Assembly: GCF_029227915.1 (NCBI RefSeq)
Contig: NC_079877.1
Span: 29,663,851 to 29,723,850, forward strand
Reading direction: 5' to 3'
Origin: Hydractinia symbiolongicarpus
Taxonomy: Eukaryota > Cnidaria > Hydrozoa > Anthoathecata > Hydractiniidae
DNA: 60,000 bases
This document shows, piece after piece, positions 1 to 10,444 of the stretch. Numbering within the stretch: position 1 is the first letter of the stretch; every line of letters begins with the position of its first letter. The notes under the pieces were generated by a model that made no database searches, was not told where the DNA came from, and saw only the letters and a program-made list of their open reading frames with translations. Both the position numbers and the translations under genes were made by a program.

Positions 1-957
1 ACATGGCAGATAATTGACTTTTGTTATTTTAATATTTAAAAATCATGTACAAATCTTAATTTTGTCCACAAATATTTATTTATTGGATACTGGTTGCAAG
101 AGTGTATTATCGCATTGTCAAATCGATACAATACATAGGTACTAGAATAAACACTTAACAAATGGGAAGCGAAATCTATGGATCGGGATGACGTTATTTT
201 TGACCTTAACGACCTCATCGTAATAGGTACATATTTTGTTACTTCACTGCACTTTTGATACAGTATGTGTTCCTATTGCAAAAACAAGAACCTCGATTTT
301 CGAGAGATTTATGCTTTTACTACGTTGGATAAACAACCAACAAACGCTTGAAATGTTTTGTCAGGATGTAATGACATAGATAAAGTTAGAAGTGATACTT
401 TTGTTTACGTTAAGTCCGGATTCAGAGTTCGCTTGTAAAATGGTGGTTAATATCACAAAACATTCACATTTAAATCCATTTAAAAACATTGGAATTTTAC
501 TTCGTGTATGGTTTCACATAAATAAAGTAAATTGCACAGCCAGTGTCCTGTTAGGATTTTGAATAGAACATAATGCAACGACCCTCGACAATGTTCGTCC
601 AGAACAAAGAGGAAACTTCATCAGAACGGTCGCCTGAGGTACAGCGTATGTACTTATATAATTCGATATTAAAAAAATTAAATCTTTAATAAAAGTAATT
701 AAATTTATATACGTCGCAGTATCCTGTACCACTTTGTAAATTAATATTAGAAAAACAATGTTATCTTGGCAGACTAATCTCTTTAATAATAGCCGTATTC
801 CGCCCTCGAAAGCCGTGTCCCGTGGTGAAGGGATACCAACGGTTTGTAAAATCTATTTTTATTTCAGCTATCATTGCAGGAATGTTATTTATTCAAAATT
901 ATGCTACAGTCTCAACACAATATTGACGTATGCGCTTCACTTGATTTACGACATACC
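1..957. other. Intergenic AT-rich stretch, no gene seen
   Basis: Short open frames occur on both strands but none has recognisable domains, splice context or biased composition. I see no gene here. The stretch leads into a repeat-family fragment at about 958-1145. Confidence 0.5.
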
Positions 958-1145
958 GTAGACCTGTACTAAAGCGCTCCACCTGATTTTGTGATACAGT
1001 TTACGGCTCTTATCAAGCGCTCCACAGAGTGTTCAACGCCGGGTCACACCTTTACTTGTGGCTTAAATTGGCGGTTCGACACCGGGTTTCCCGGCTAGTC
1101 TCTTTGATAATGCCCGTTATTTGTCTGTCTGTCCGTAGGAAAAGT
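958..1145 (-). repeat. Non-autonomous repeat fragment (GCCGGG/TTAGTACAGG family)
   Basis: The segment carries 'gcgctccac' modules and the block 'gggtttcccggctagtctc', followed by 'tgtctgtctgtccgta'. It is the reverse complement of the unit starting at about 39465. Related pieces lie at 7838-7990, 10545-10800 and 23815-24075. No coding capacity is visible. The raised GC content against the AT-rich surroundings marks it as a dispersed element; its class is unknown. Confidence 0.6.
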
Positions 1146-1333
1146 GTAGTGCACAGGCACACGAAATAGCGTTAAATATAAAGACAGACGACCCTGTGGA
1201 TTTTTACACGGGTGTACTATTTTGCTAATGACTATTTTCTTATAGGGCCCAATTCAAGAGATGTTATTTAACAAAACACTTACTAAAACACTATGAATTG
1301 GATGGTTAAATATTTTATTAAACCTGAAATCTA

Positions 1334-1681
<348 letters not shown>

Positions 1682-1825
1682 AAAATCAGAATTGCCAAGA
1701 CCGCAAAAAAATACAATCAACAGGCAAAAATTTTTACATAAGACTATATGTTAAAAAGTAGCTATGTGGAAAAGACGTAGTTGATTCCGAATGTCATAAA
1801 ATTATGAAAATAAACTGTGAAAAAT

Positions 1826-2572
1826 ACATTATTTGCATACACAAAATGTGAAAAATACATTATTTGCTTAAAAACAGTCCTTAAACTCTTCTTAAATATT
1901 ATGTAATACTTTCTTAAAAGTTGTTGTGGCTTGTTAATTTAAGCTTAAAATGTCAAATGAAATAAGTTACAGTCACATTCTTAGCAAAGACCACTAAGAT
2001 AACACTACGGTAGCTAGCTTAGCTACATGTAAAAAGCAACATAAAACTGAAGCAAACATAAGCTAGCTACAGCAGCTAATAGCTGGTCAGTTGAATATAA
2101 ACTGGAGACTTAGCTAGGTATAAAGAACATGGCTACATATTTATTAAGTCCGAGCTAGCTAGCTATTAGGTTGTTGTTAGTGTGGTTGGTTTTATGATGC
2201 TAGCTAACAAACATGTCTCGCATCAATAATATCATCAAAACTGAAAAAAACATAAACAAACCTTACAGAAACCTTTCTATACTTCATTTATATACCATGC
2301 CCCTTTTTAAATGCTTTTGTAAAGATTTATTTTGAAGGAAAGAGTAGAAATTGCTTAAAAAGAACAGCCATCTTTTTCGCAAACACGATTTCCGTTACTT
2401 TGTGCTAGAACTTCATTTAACAAACCACATAAAACTCGCAGCTTTTCACGACAAAGAAGACATAATTTTTTCGGCGACTTCAAAGAGAATTTCGGCAACA
2501 TCAAAGGAAAATGGCGATATCAACTTTGCCTGTCACAGAGACACGGAACTGGCGTATTATTATATAGATAGC
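1826..2572 (+). repeat. Repeat A, copy 1
   Basis: The sequence is nearly identical to 42289-43013, including internal TAGC-rich palindromes. Its right end is the terminus 'ggcgtattattatatag', which also ends the 575-bp repeats at 39463, 43586 and 44173. That shared end suggests a common mobilisation system. A 79-codon open frame at 2351 is shared with the other copy but has no recognisable domain. Confidence 0.8.
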
Positions 2573-3817
2573 AATGGTATTAACTTCTAATTTTAATTGA
2601 TAAGTCGCTTTTATTCAATTCTCGCATTAAACGTTAATTAGCGTAGGATGTATTGTGAAGTGTTCTTTACATAAATTTTCATACATTATTTACAAAAAAA
2701 ATAAAAACATTTTTTTGAATTTCTCCATTCAATGCTATCCTTGCGAAATTCTAATCCCCTTTATTACATACATTCATGGGAAAAAATCTCAAGTATGTAC
2801 AAAAAATACGAAAATAAAAGCACACAATGCAGGAGTATTCACTTAGGTAGTAAATACCTCTGTATTAATAATACTTATTTTCTGGTTTTGTGGGCGTCTA
2901 AATGGTACTGGAAAAGCATAGCTACTTTGATTGTGTCGCTACTGTCTATATTAATAATACCCGTATTTTCGTTGACTCCATGACCCCTGTCCCCATGATT
3001 GTGCGAAGTTTTTAATAACTCTTTATTGCTATGTTATATGGCTGTGAAACATACTGAGCTTCAATATTTATCTATTAGACACCTGTATCACATATGTTTA
3101 GGTCCCATACCTTTCAGAGGCCTTGATATTTGCCATTACTCGAAACTACCCTTTAAAATCTCTTTGAAATCCTAATAATAGATAAAATTTAATAACTCCT
3201 GTTAAGATTAGAGCTTGAAACTTGCAAGACAACTTTGTTTTATTAAAAAGAATCATTTTACATAATTTAGACACATGATTAATCCGATTTCCTGATTTTG
3301 TCGGACTTTATCCGAAAGTCGGAAAAAACCGGATTTTCGGGCAATTTTTGGTACTTTTTAATGCGATCCAGGTAAAAACCGGAAATATGTTAAGTAACCT
3401 TTATTTAGCTTTCAGAAACTTCAAAGAGAATGCAAAAATTCGATCTGGAACAAAAGTAATTAAATTTTAAGCAGATAGTGGCATTTTTAACAAATTTCAA
3501 GCTTCTGATCACGTCACAGAAAATGTGCTGACGCAAGCAAAAATTTATTGCTGCCATTTTGTTCCTTTTATGACTTACTATAAGTGTGCCAAGTTTGATA
3601 CAGTTTAAACAACCCTATCAAAAGTTATTAAGGGGGGAAGGGGTGGGCGGATCCCACCGTTCGAAAAACCCCGGACCGAGTAGGGTTAAAATAAATCATC
3701 TAAGATCTCAGTTAATCATAGTGTGCTGATAATAATTGAAGCCTGTGTTCTACTTTCCCAATGATAAGAATGTGAAAAAATTATATGTGATTGCATATAA
3801 ATAGGAGTGCAACTATA
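2572..3817 (+). repeat. Repeat B, copy 1 (contains repeat C)
   Basis: About 1.25 kb nearly identical to 35566-36822. An 83-codon frame (2732-2983) is unchanged in both copies, which reflects recent copying rather than demonstrated selection, since flanking non-coding bases are equally conserved. Its 3' part (about 3213-3690) is repeat C, which also occurs alone in a diverged form at 7388-7785. Confidence 0.8.
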
Positions 3818-4087
3818 TATCGCTTTTATTACTATTTTTATTACTATATCGCTTTTTTTATTACCCGATTTATGATTAGTTCGATTCATTTTAAAGACAT
3901 CTTTTTTTGACTTATCATAAAATGCAAGAAAATTAATATTGATGGGCATGAATCCAAAAGCAACTGTAACAAGAAACCTTGACGGTTTGAAACACTCTTC
4001 GTTTCTGTATATGTGCATGTTCATGAGTATTCTATTACTTATATTTTGCGAAATAGCGACAAAATCGCTAAATGGACATATAGCTTT

Positions 4088-4215
4088 ACGGCCGTAGTTC
4101 AGCGGGCGCGGGTTCAACTACCAAGTGAAAAGTTTTGTTCATCGGACGGACGATCATATATATTGCGCAATATCCTCAGATTGCTCAGAGCGCGCGTTCA
4201 AATACCCATGAACCG
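4088..4215 (+). repeat. tRNA-like (SINE head?) segment
   Basis: The piece 'tagttcagcgg' resembles a Pol III A box and the following 'gggttcaacta' resembles a B box. A second, weaker pair ('attgctcagag' then 'gcgttcaaatacc') follows about 85 bases later. The spacing between boxes is too short for a folded tRNA, so this reads as tRNA-derived SINE debris rather than a functional tRNA. Confidence 0.3.
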
Positions 4216-4738
4216 GCTTCGCAGCTGTGCGGTTCGTTAAGCACGGTCTCAGGTCTCCGTAACACGTGACTATCCACACATAACTGTCTCACACGACGTT
4301 TCCCCGAGGCGACTATCCATACATCACCGCTGTCTTCGCGCTACACTTTCCTAAGGCTGAAAACGTTTCAATGCGTTGTTTTCACAACACATCGTGATCG
4401 AGATTTTCGAAAGAAAAATGATTTGAGAAATTTCAAAACAAAATGCGCATACCCGAAACTTTCTCACACCAATGTGTCATGGATTAGGCAATAGAAATAA
4501 TTAAGCGAGTAACTTATTGCATCAACCAATCACAAGACTTGAAAACTTATCCGCGTAGAGAGATTTACCCATTGTTTCACAAATCGATTATAAATTTCAT
4601 GATTAGTACGCAAATAATTTTGAGTCATAAATATTGTTTCGAATAATGCATTAATACATAAAAAATTAATACAAACATTGTTCCGCTGACGTTTTCACGA
4701 AGTAGCAACCTGCTCCACAAGATTGTTCTATAACATTC

Positions 4739-4922
4739 TGCATGTCAATCGTATATGTCCCAGCATAGAACGTAATGCGTTTTCTTTCCATTATAAGATT
4801 AGGCAAGTCTGCATGTGAATCGTATATGTCCCAGCAGGGAACGTAATGCGTTCTTTTTCATTATAAGATTAGGCATGTCGCCATGTGCATCGTATATGCC
4901 CCAGCATAGAACGTAATGCGAT
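4739..4922. repeat. Three-copy tandem repeat, about 71-bp period
   Basis: The block containing 'cgtatatgtcccagca' and 'gaacgtaatgcg' recurs at 4739, 4810 and 4880, with most of the linking sequence ('cattataagattaggca') also repeated. Copies differ by a few substitutions; the last is truncated. Confidence 0.9.
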
Positions 4923-5153
4923 TTCTAGATTGCCTGATGGATTAATGCTCACGTGATGGTTCAGACGAATATAAAGGCTGCATACGATCTGTGTAGTCTT
5001 CAGTTGCACTCGCGTGACTGTTGTAGCAAATGACAAGCATTAGAGAAAAGCTATGAATGAGAACAAACAATTCTCAAAACAAGAAAAAGTGTCGTTTCAG
5101 CAGTTTATAGGTTTAAAAATCAACATCAAATCAAAATATGGCTTGTCAGTTTG

Positions 5154-5954
5154 TCAGCGTGGTGTCGTTGAAAGGCTAAATTTGATAGCATTATCATCAG
5201 AGAAATGTATACACTTGACATAGCAATTAATGCAGTACATCGACAAAACACTACTCTTCACATAAACATGATCAAGGATAGCACCAGCTAGATGAGTAGG
5301 TCCTGGTACAATTTGTGTACAATCATTCATGATATCTGCTAATTCTGGCTGGTCAGCTTGGGCATTTATATTGAAATCTTCAAGTATAACATGTATGTCA
5401 GAACTTGCAATTTTCCTTGACAGCATGTTGTAAAATGTCTGCAGATGACTGTTAACTTTTCTGTAAATAACCATGACATTAAGAACATCAGATGAAAAGG
5501 ACGGTTTGCGAAGTGAAACAGAACTGACCCCAGGATTATCATGAACATTATGAACCAATATATGCTTTCGAAAACACAATGAACTGTTTCTGAATTCATT
5601 TGTCCATGAGCTAAGAAGTAATGTTCATCACCCAAAAGAGCTGACGTAATACTCAGGAAACTTATAGCAAAATTAGCATCACCATGTTCTAAGATGTTAT
5701 CTAAATCAAATGACTAAATCAAATGATATTCAAAAAGAAATTCTTTTGAGTTGGGACCAACATATAGCTAGAAGAGCATTGCACATACACTGAATACCAG
5801 CAGTTTCACCAAATTTTTTGTCGCCTTGATTAAATGACCCATTAACTGATTTAATATGGTAAGCCGGACCTGGATTAGATTCAATATCCCCGCACAAAAA
5901 TAATAGAAGTTTGTGCAAGAAAGAAGATATCGTAAAAACATGGCAGAAAAACAT
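5154..5954 (-). mobile_element. Non-LTR retrotransposon relic: 2A-like motif, peptidase-like segment, AP-like endonuclease fragment
   Basis: Reading minus from 5954, a frame starts with a hydrophobic leader of about 20 residues and then GDIESNPGP, matching the 2A ribosome-skipping consensus D(V/I)ExNPGP. It continues into a segment with the QCxCNAL motif, which resembles the nucleophile region of some viral-type cysteine deubiquitinases (tentative). After a frame change and an apparent internal deletion, 5579-5154 encodes an exonuclease/endonuclease/phosphatase-like part: 'DFNINA', then 'PTHLAGAILDHVYV', then 'FSDDNAIKFSL', the usual order in non-LTR endonucleases. The usual G of 'GDFNINA' is E here. 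No reverse transcriptase remains. This is a dead copy; the element class is inferred. Confidence 0.75.
5865..5891 (-). other. 2A-like ribosome-skipping motif GDIESNPGP
   Basis: All conserved positions (D, I, E, N, P, G, P) are present. Skipping is expected between the last G and P. A run of Leu/Phe/Cys precedes it, so the released N-terminal peptide would be a short hydrophobic leader. 2A-like motifs are known in RNA viruses and several non-LTR retrotransposon clades; activity in this relic is untested. Confidence 0.85.
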
Positions 5955-6840
5955 AATTAGCTAGTTACATGAAATAAAATAATACACTAAGTCAATGGAT
6001 TGATGAATAATATTCAGCACGACGTACCTTGGTACTTAAAGCAGCTTCCCCAGGTATTGAAAGTCTTCTCGATCTAGCAGTTTTAAATTTCAGTGATTGA
6101 AGGTAGACTTTGCAGAACAACAACACACTAGGCACACTTTGTACAACAACAGTAGGTCTAGCAAGATAGCAGATTGCATGAAAGCAAGATAAATATTCCA
6201 GCGATACTTCATTTATATTCCTCTACTATTTTTTAAAAGATGTGAAAAAACAGCTAAGAGTGCCTCGATTCTCAGCGGGCAGTGCGCATGCTTCGACTTC
6301 AGCGGTAGCGATGCATAAACGACTGGTCTGTTGTTTCAAAATACGGGTTAAGACACGCACAACATGATAAGAAGCGGGAAATAGGGTCGCGGAAAAAAAG
6401 ACGAATTATGGCGCGGGGGAGCGGGTAAGTTACGATATTCGGTCAGATCGCATATCACTTTTGGTCGCACAAGCCGAAACCAATACACTCCTGTCCTCCG
6501 GGACGAGTGTAATTATTTTGAATGACAAGTAAACGCTTTAGAAAATATATTTTTTTCGATATCAAATGTTTTTGTTCGTGTTGTTCAGATTTAAAGAGCC
6601 TTATTGTTTTTTGACCTTTCTTATTACTTTATTGTTTCAGGGGCTTTTTTATTATAGTTTGAATTTATAACATCATATATATTTTTTAAATTTTCAGCGC
6701 TCCTTAAAGAGTGCAGTTAAGATTCTAGAGTGCAATTAAGAAATAATTGCACTGCGCAGAGTGCAATTACGATATAATTTGCACTGTAGAAGAGGCGCCA
6801 AACAAGAAAAAATAGGTCGTGTGATAAGGTACTAATATAA
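5955..6840. other. Gene-free stretch with GC-richer patch and hairpins
   Basis: No coding frame is convincing. A GC-richer patch at about 6270-6440 lies upstream of the minus-strand retroelement relic and could be its old 5' region (inference). At 6729-6753 a perfect 10-bp inverted repeat (AGTGCAATTA) has a 5-base loop, and a second imperfect copy follows at about 6759-6785. Confidence 0.4.
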
Positions 6841-7380
6841 AAAAAGACACTTTGAAAATAAATTTAAAAAACAAATAAAGCAAAAAAACTGCTTGACATG
6901 ACATTACGAATTAAAAAACAAAAAACAATATTAAAAACAGGATTCCCTTAATACTACCTAGAAGCTACTCACTATTATTTCTCTTTAACTGTTCTGTTAT
7001 ATAAATTACTGTTTTATTATCCATTTGAACAAAACTGAAGCTCAGAGCTACTTTGCTAAGGAAAGCTTTATTATCACCCGCGACATCGCGTCGCTGTCCT
7101 TCAGAGATTTTTGATAATACGTTGAAATATCCTTACTCATTCAGAGTGTTTTTGCATAAAAGATTAAATTGATTTGACACTATTTGAAAACATGGGAATT
7201 AATTGAACTTGCATGTTATTTCGGTAAACAGTGCAAAGTGACAACGTTGTTGTTACTTCTTTTAATTTCAGTTGCAGTTTCAGCCAAACAGATAGGTAGA
7301 ATGTATTTCTCTTTTTTTTTAAATCCGTTTATTTCATTGTTCTTTTTTGTTTTTTTCTCACCATAAAAAAGTGTGTTACT
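6841..7380 (+). pseudogene. Duplicate of astacin upstream region and signal-peptide exon, start codon lost
   Basis: The region is colinear and highly similar to about 33171-33895, the 5' flank and first coding exon of the astacin gene. The exon at 7246-7297 keeps the Leu-rich signal sequence ending VAVSAKQI and the donor 'ggtagaatg', but the start ATG is ACG here. No downstream astacin exons follow; repeat C starts at about 7388. Either a truncated tandem duplicate or a promoter/first-exon fragment. Any use would need a non-AUG or upstream start. Confidence 0.8.
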
Positions 7381-7387
7381 GTAACTA

Positions 7388-7785
7388 CTACTTGAAACTT
7401 GCAACACAACTTTGTTTTATTAAGAAGAATAATTTTGCATAATTTGCACACGTGATTAACCCAATTTCCCGATTTTGTCGGATTTTACCCGAAAATCGAA
7501 AAAAACGGATTTTCGGGCATTTTTTTTGCAATCCACATTAAAACCGGAAAATATGTTAAATAACGTTTATTCAGCTTTCAGAAACTTCAAACAGAATGCA
7601 AATATTCGTTCTGGAACAAAAGTAATTAAATTTTAAATAGATAGTGGCATTTTTAACAAATTTCAAGCTTCTGATGACGTCACAAAAAATATGCCGTCGC
7701 AAGCAAAAATTTTAGTGGGAGGGGAGGGTGGATTCTGCCCTCCTCCCACTGTAATTGTAAGTTCGAAAAAACGCTGACCGAATAG
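7388..7785 (+). repeat. Repeat C, diverged copy
   Basis: Matches the 3' parts of the two repeat B copies (3213-3690 and 36212-36685), including 'cccgattttgtcgga', 'cggattttcgggca' and 'gatagtggcatttttaaca'. Several indels separate it from the other two, so it is the oldest of the three copies. No coding frame. Confidence 0.8.
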
Positions 7786-7837
7786 GGTAAAGCTAAAGTT
7801 GTGGGAAAGTTCTCTATTTAAAAATTATACAACACCG

Positions 7838-7990
7838 TGTGGGCTCCACTCAACTTACAACATACTGCATACCTGTACTTAAGCTGGGTTCCACATTTCC
7901 CCGGCTAGTCTCTTTATTACTAGTCATATTCCGTCTTTCTGCCCAAATGAAAAACGTCGTTCTACGAGAACACTAAATGGGGTGTAAATT
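7838..7990. repeat. Dispersed repeat fragment (GCCGGG family)
   Basis: Contains 'ccccggctagtctcttta' and adjoining modules shared with 958-1145. Ends in a cgggcgacccc block that recurs after other copies. Not coding. Confidence 0.5.
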
Positions 7991-8812
7991 AAGGACGGGC
8001 GACCCCGTTTTTTTCTAGCCTGTAAAAAGCAAAGCCAACTGTACTTTTCACCTTTTTACAAGTTTGTTTAAAGCGTCTATAAAGAAGCGTCTGTTCATGT
8101 TGTTAATTAACTACAACATATCATGTGGTATAAAATAAAGTCATTTGTATAGCTGAGAATTGTATTTTAGGGTAATTTCGATTTACCATGAGGGTTTTAA
8201 AACCACACCACTTTACCCTCTTCTCCAGGTTTTTTTTCTTTTTTGATATGAGAGATGACGTCAAAAAATACCCTGGTATCGTGGACTGGATTTTGAAATA
8301 TGATTGTTTTTTCAAACTTCTATATAATTAAGATGATGTTTTCCTTAGTCAACACGTTTTCAGGTTAATAATAAAATGGTGCATGAAGCCACGATCAATC
8401 AATTTTGGAAGCAAAACTTTATAAAGTTATCAAAATTTATTAAAAACCTTTTAGTGTTACTTTGTTAGATTTACTAAATATAACTGACTCGGTCTTGGTG
8501 CTGCGTTGAACATTAAGTAAGAATAGTAGACTGTTGAAATAACAATAAGTGTTTGTAGCTAGCTAAAGCAAGGTTGTTAATATGCTCAGCACATAGCAGC
8601 TGATGAAATACCCACTGCAGACGTGCTGATAACAGCTGTCTATATTTATTTTTGCTTGTTACTTTGTTTACATTTACCTAGCTATTAGCTAGCTCAACTT
8701 TTTCAACATTTGCAAATTATGATAGAATAAGAGACTTTATTCCTCAGTGAAATGCAATAACAACATATTTGTTTGAAGCAGACGCAGAAGAATAAATACT
8801 ACAAATATAGTA

Positions 8813-9200
8813 GACTCTCTTCTTCTTAATTCAAACAAATCTTCTGGTCCCGTCAAAATGCCTTGAAAAACTCTCATGATTCACTTTCCTAATTCGAACC
8901 TCCATAATTCGAATACCTCCGTATTTCGAACCATATTTCCGGTTCCTTTATATCATTTCACCCCGTAAATCGGACTTTCAAAGATCGAATTACGTAAAGT
9001 AGCCATTTTATCTTCCTCTGCTAATCTTTCATTGAGTGTAAACAGGGTTTTACATGTTCGATTTCAAAATCGAAGGTCTAGGATTCTTTTCAAACTACAA
9101 AGTATATATTTTTGTTATTAATCAACAAGATGGCGGCTCTTCAAGCAAAACGTCGGTACAGTGAAAAATCTGTGAATACAAAATACAAGGCACACAAAAA
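8813..9200 (+). mobile_element. Possible pogo/jerky-like DNA transposon 5' relic
   Basis: The start 'tagtagactctcttcttctt' followed by repeated 'aattcgaa' blocks (about 8895-8935) resembles the termini of pogo/Tigger-type elements. At 9130 a short frame begins MAALQAKRRYSEKS and stops after about 22 codons; it resembles the start of a pogo-type N-terminal helix-turn-helix. The transposase core is absent, so the assignment is tentative. Confidence 0.4.
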
Positions 9201-9610
9201 TTTATGTCTGTTTGACAATTTCAATCATGAGAATTGCTCACTATGTTCTTTGCGCTTTATTTTATCAAATCTGTCTATAAATGTGTTATAACAAGTTTAA
9301 ATTTTTTATTTTAATCTTTTTTTCAGCAGAAAGTGTTCACAGGGTCGCCCGGTTTTAAATGACACCCTATAGTAGCATGGCGTTTTCTTGCAGACAAACC
9401 GACAGAATAAAACTATTTTCGAAGAGGCTAGACTTAATTCCGTGGAACAAATCAACAGAAATCCTTGCTTTTTAAAAGTTTTAATAAACTTAAGTTTGAC
9501 AATTTCTAACGAGTAACATAAAAAAAATTTTAATACTAAAAAAGTAAATATAAATTCAATAAGCATTTAATTTTCTTTTTAAACTGACTCGAAAATTTTT
9601 ACGTTCGCAG

Positions 9611-9768
9611 AACTGCTGCGTGGATGGCCGTGGTATTTGTTTCATTTTTACAAAGAATATCTATGACAATTGGCTTAGTTGCAATTAATATTCTGATCAA
9701 TATTTCAGTTTCACCTTTTGGGATCGGCAAATGGATTTGCAATGATTTTCTGCTAGCTTGGAAGGTAA
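9611..9768 (+). pseudogene. Broken copy of MFS penultimate exon
   Basis: Matches the exon at 23062-23220, starting after 'cgttcgcag' with AACTGCTGCGTGG. A 5-base deletion removes part of the SVSPDLLG segment and shifts the frame; the 3' end is also altered ('ctgctagcttggaag'). The donor gtaact is kept. Splicing to the downstream exon copy would not restore the transporter frame. Confidence 0.9.
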
Positions 9769-10020
9769 CTGCTGCATAAATTTATTGTATCAAAATGTCC
9801 AAGTAGCCAGAATGTAAGGTAATACTTGCACATTGATCCAAATTGGATTAAGTTATTTTGAATCTGTTAGCTTGCCTGTCCATGTGCTATGGTTCTTTAA
9901 TGCGTTTTTGCTTATGTCTTCTGTTATACTGTATTTATGTTCCTGTTTGTTTTTTCTTTCTGATTTCTTGTTTGTTTCATTGATTTCCTTGTTTTATAGT
10001 GTGATTTTTTGTTGTTTAAG

Positions 10021-10203
10021 GTGATCGCACCACTTATCTTCGGCAGCACGTATTCTTGGTCACTCAAAAACATCCGTGACGTCTCGTCTAATAATAATCA
10101 TATTGGATTTCCGTTCGATCAACATTTTTCTTTTTATGTTCTTTCTGATTTCTTGTTTGTTTCATTAATTTTCTTGTTTTATTGTGTTATTTTCCTTACT
10201 TAG
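10021..10203 (+). pseudogene. Partial extra copy of MFS last exon
   Basis: Encodes the first part of the last exon (PLIFGSTYSWSLKNIR...) and then runs into intron-like sequence that repeats the stretch before the next exon copy. This indicates a local tandem duplication of about 180 bp. The start of the exon is altered (GTGATCGCACC instead of GATCATTGGACC). Confidence 0.85.
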
Positions 10204-10444
10204 GATCATTGGACCACTTATCTTCGGAAGAACGTTTTCTTGGTCTCTTAAAAACATCCGTGACGTCTCGTCTAATAATAATCCCATTGGATTTACGTTC
10301 GATCAACATTTTGTTTTGTGTGTTTTGCCGTTTATGTCTATATGGAATAGTTTTTTTGCTTCGAGAATTTCAACCGGATTGGACAAAAAGAAAAAAGTTT
10401 CTTTCGAAGTAAACGGTGAACAGGAATGCAGTACAAAGATTTGA
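10204..10444 (+). pseudogene. Full-length copy of MFS last exon
   Basis: Open from the acceptor 'acttag' to the TGA at 10442-10444, matching 23470-23710 with a few replacements (for example GRTFSW for GSTFSW, FDQHF for FDQYF). Being open, it could serve as a terminal exon only if spliced from a functional donor; the neighbouring exon copy is frameshifted, so it is probably unused. Confidence 0.85.

Noticed and set aside
2732-2983. 83-codon frame identical at 2732 and 35737 as a conserved gene
   Set aside because: Flanking non-coding bases are just as conserved, so identity reflects recent copying of repeat B.
3716-4117. 133-codon minus-strand open frame
   Set aside because: Partly inside repeat B; low-complexity composition and no recognised domain or splice context.
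4088-4215. Functional tRNA genes
   Set aside because: A- and B-box-like motifs are present, but spacing and flanks do not allow a cloverleaf.
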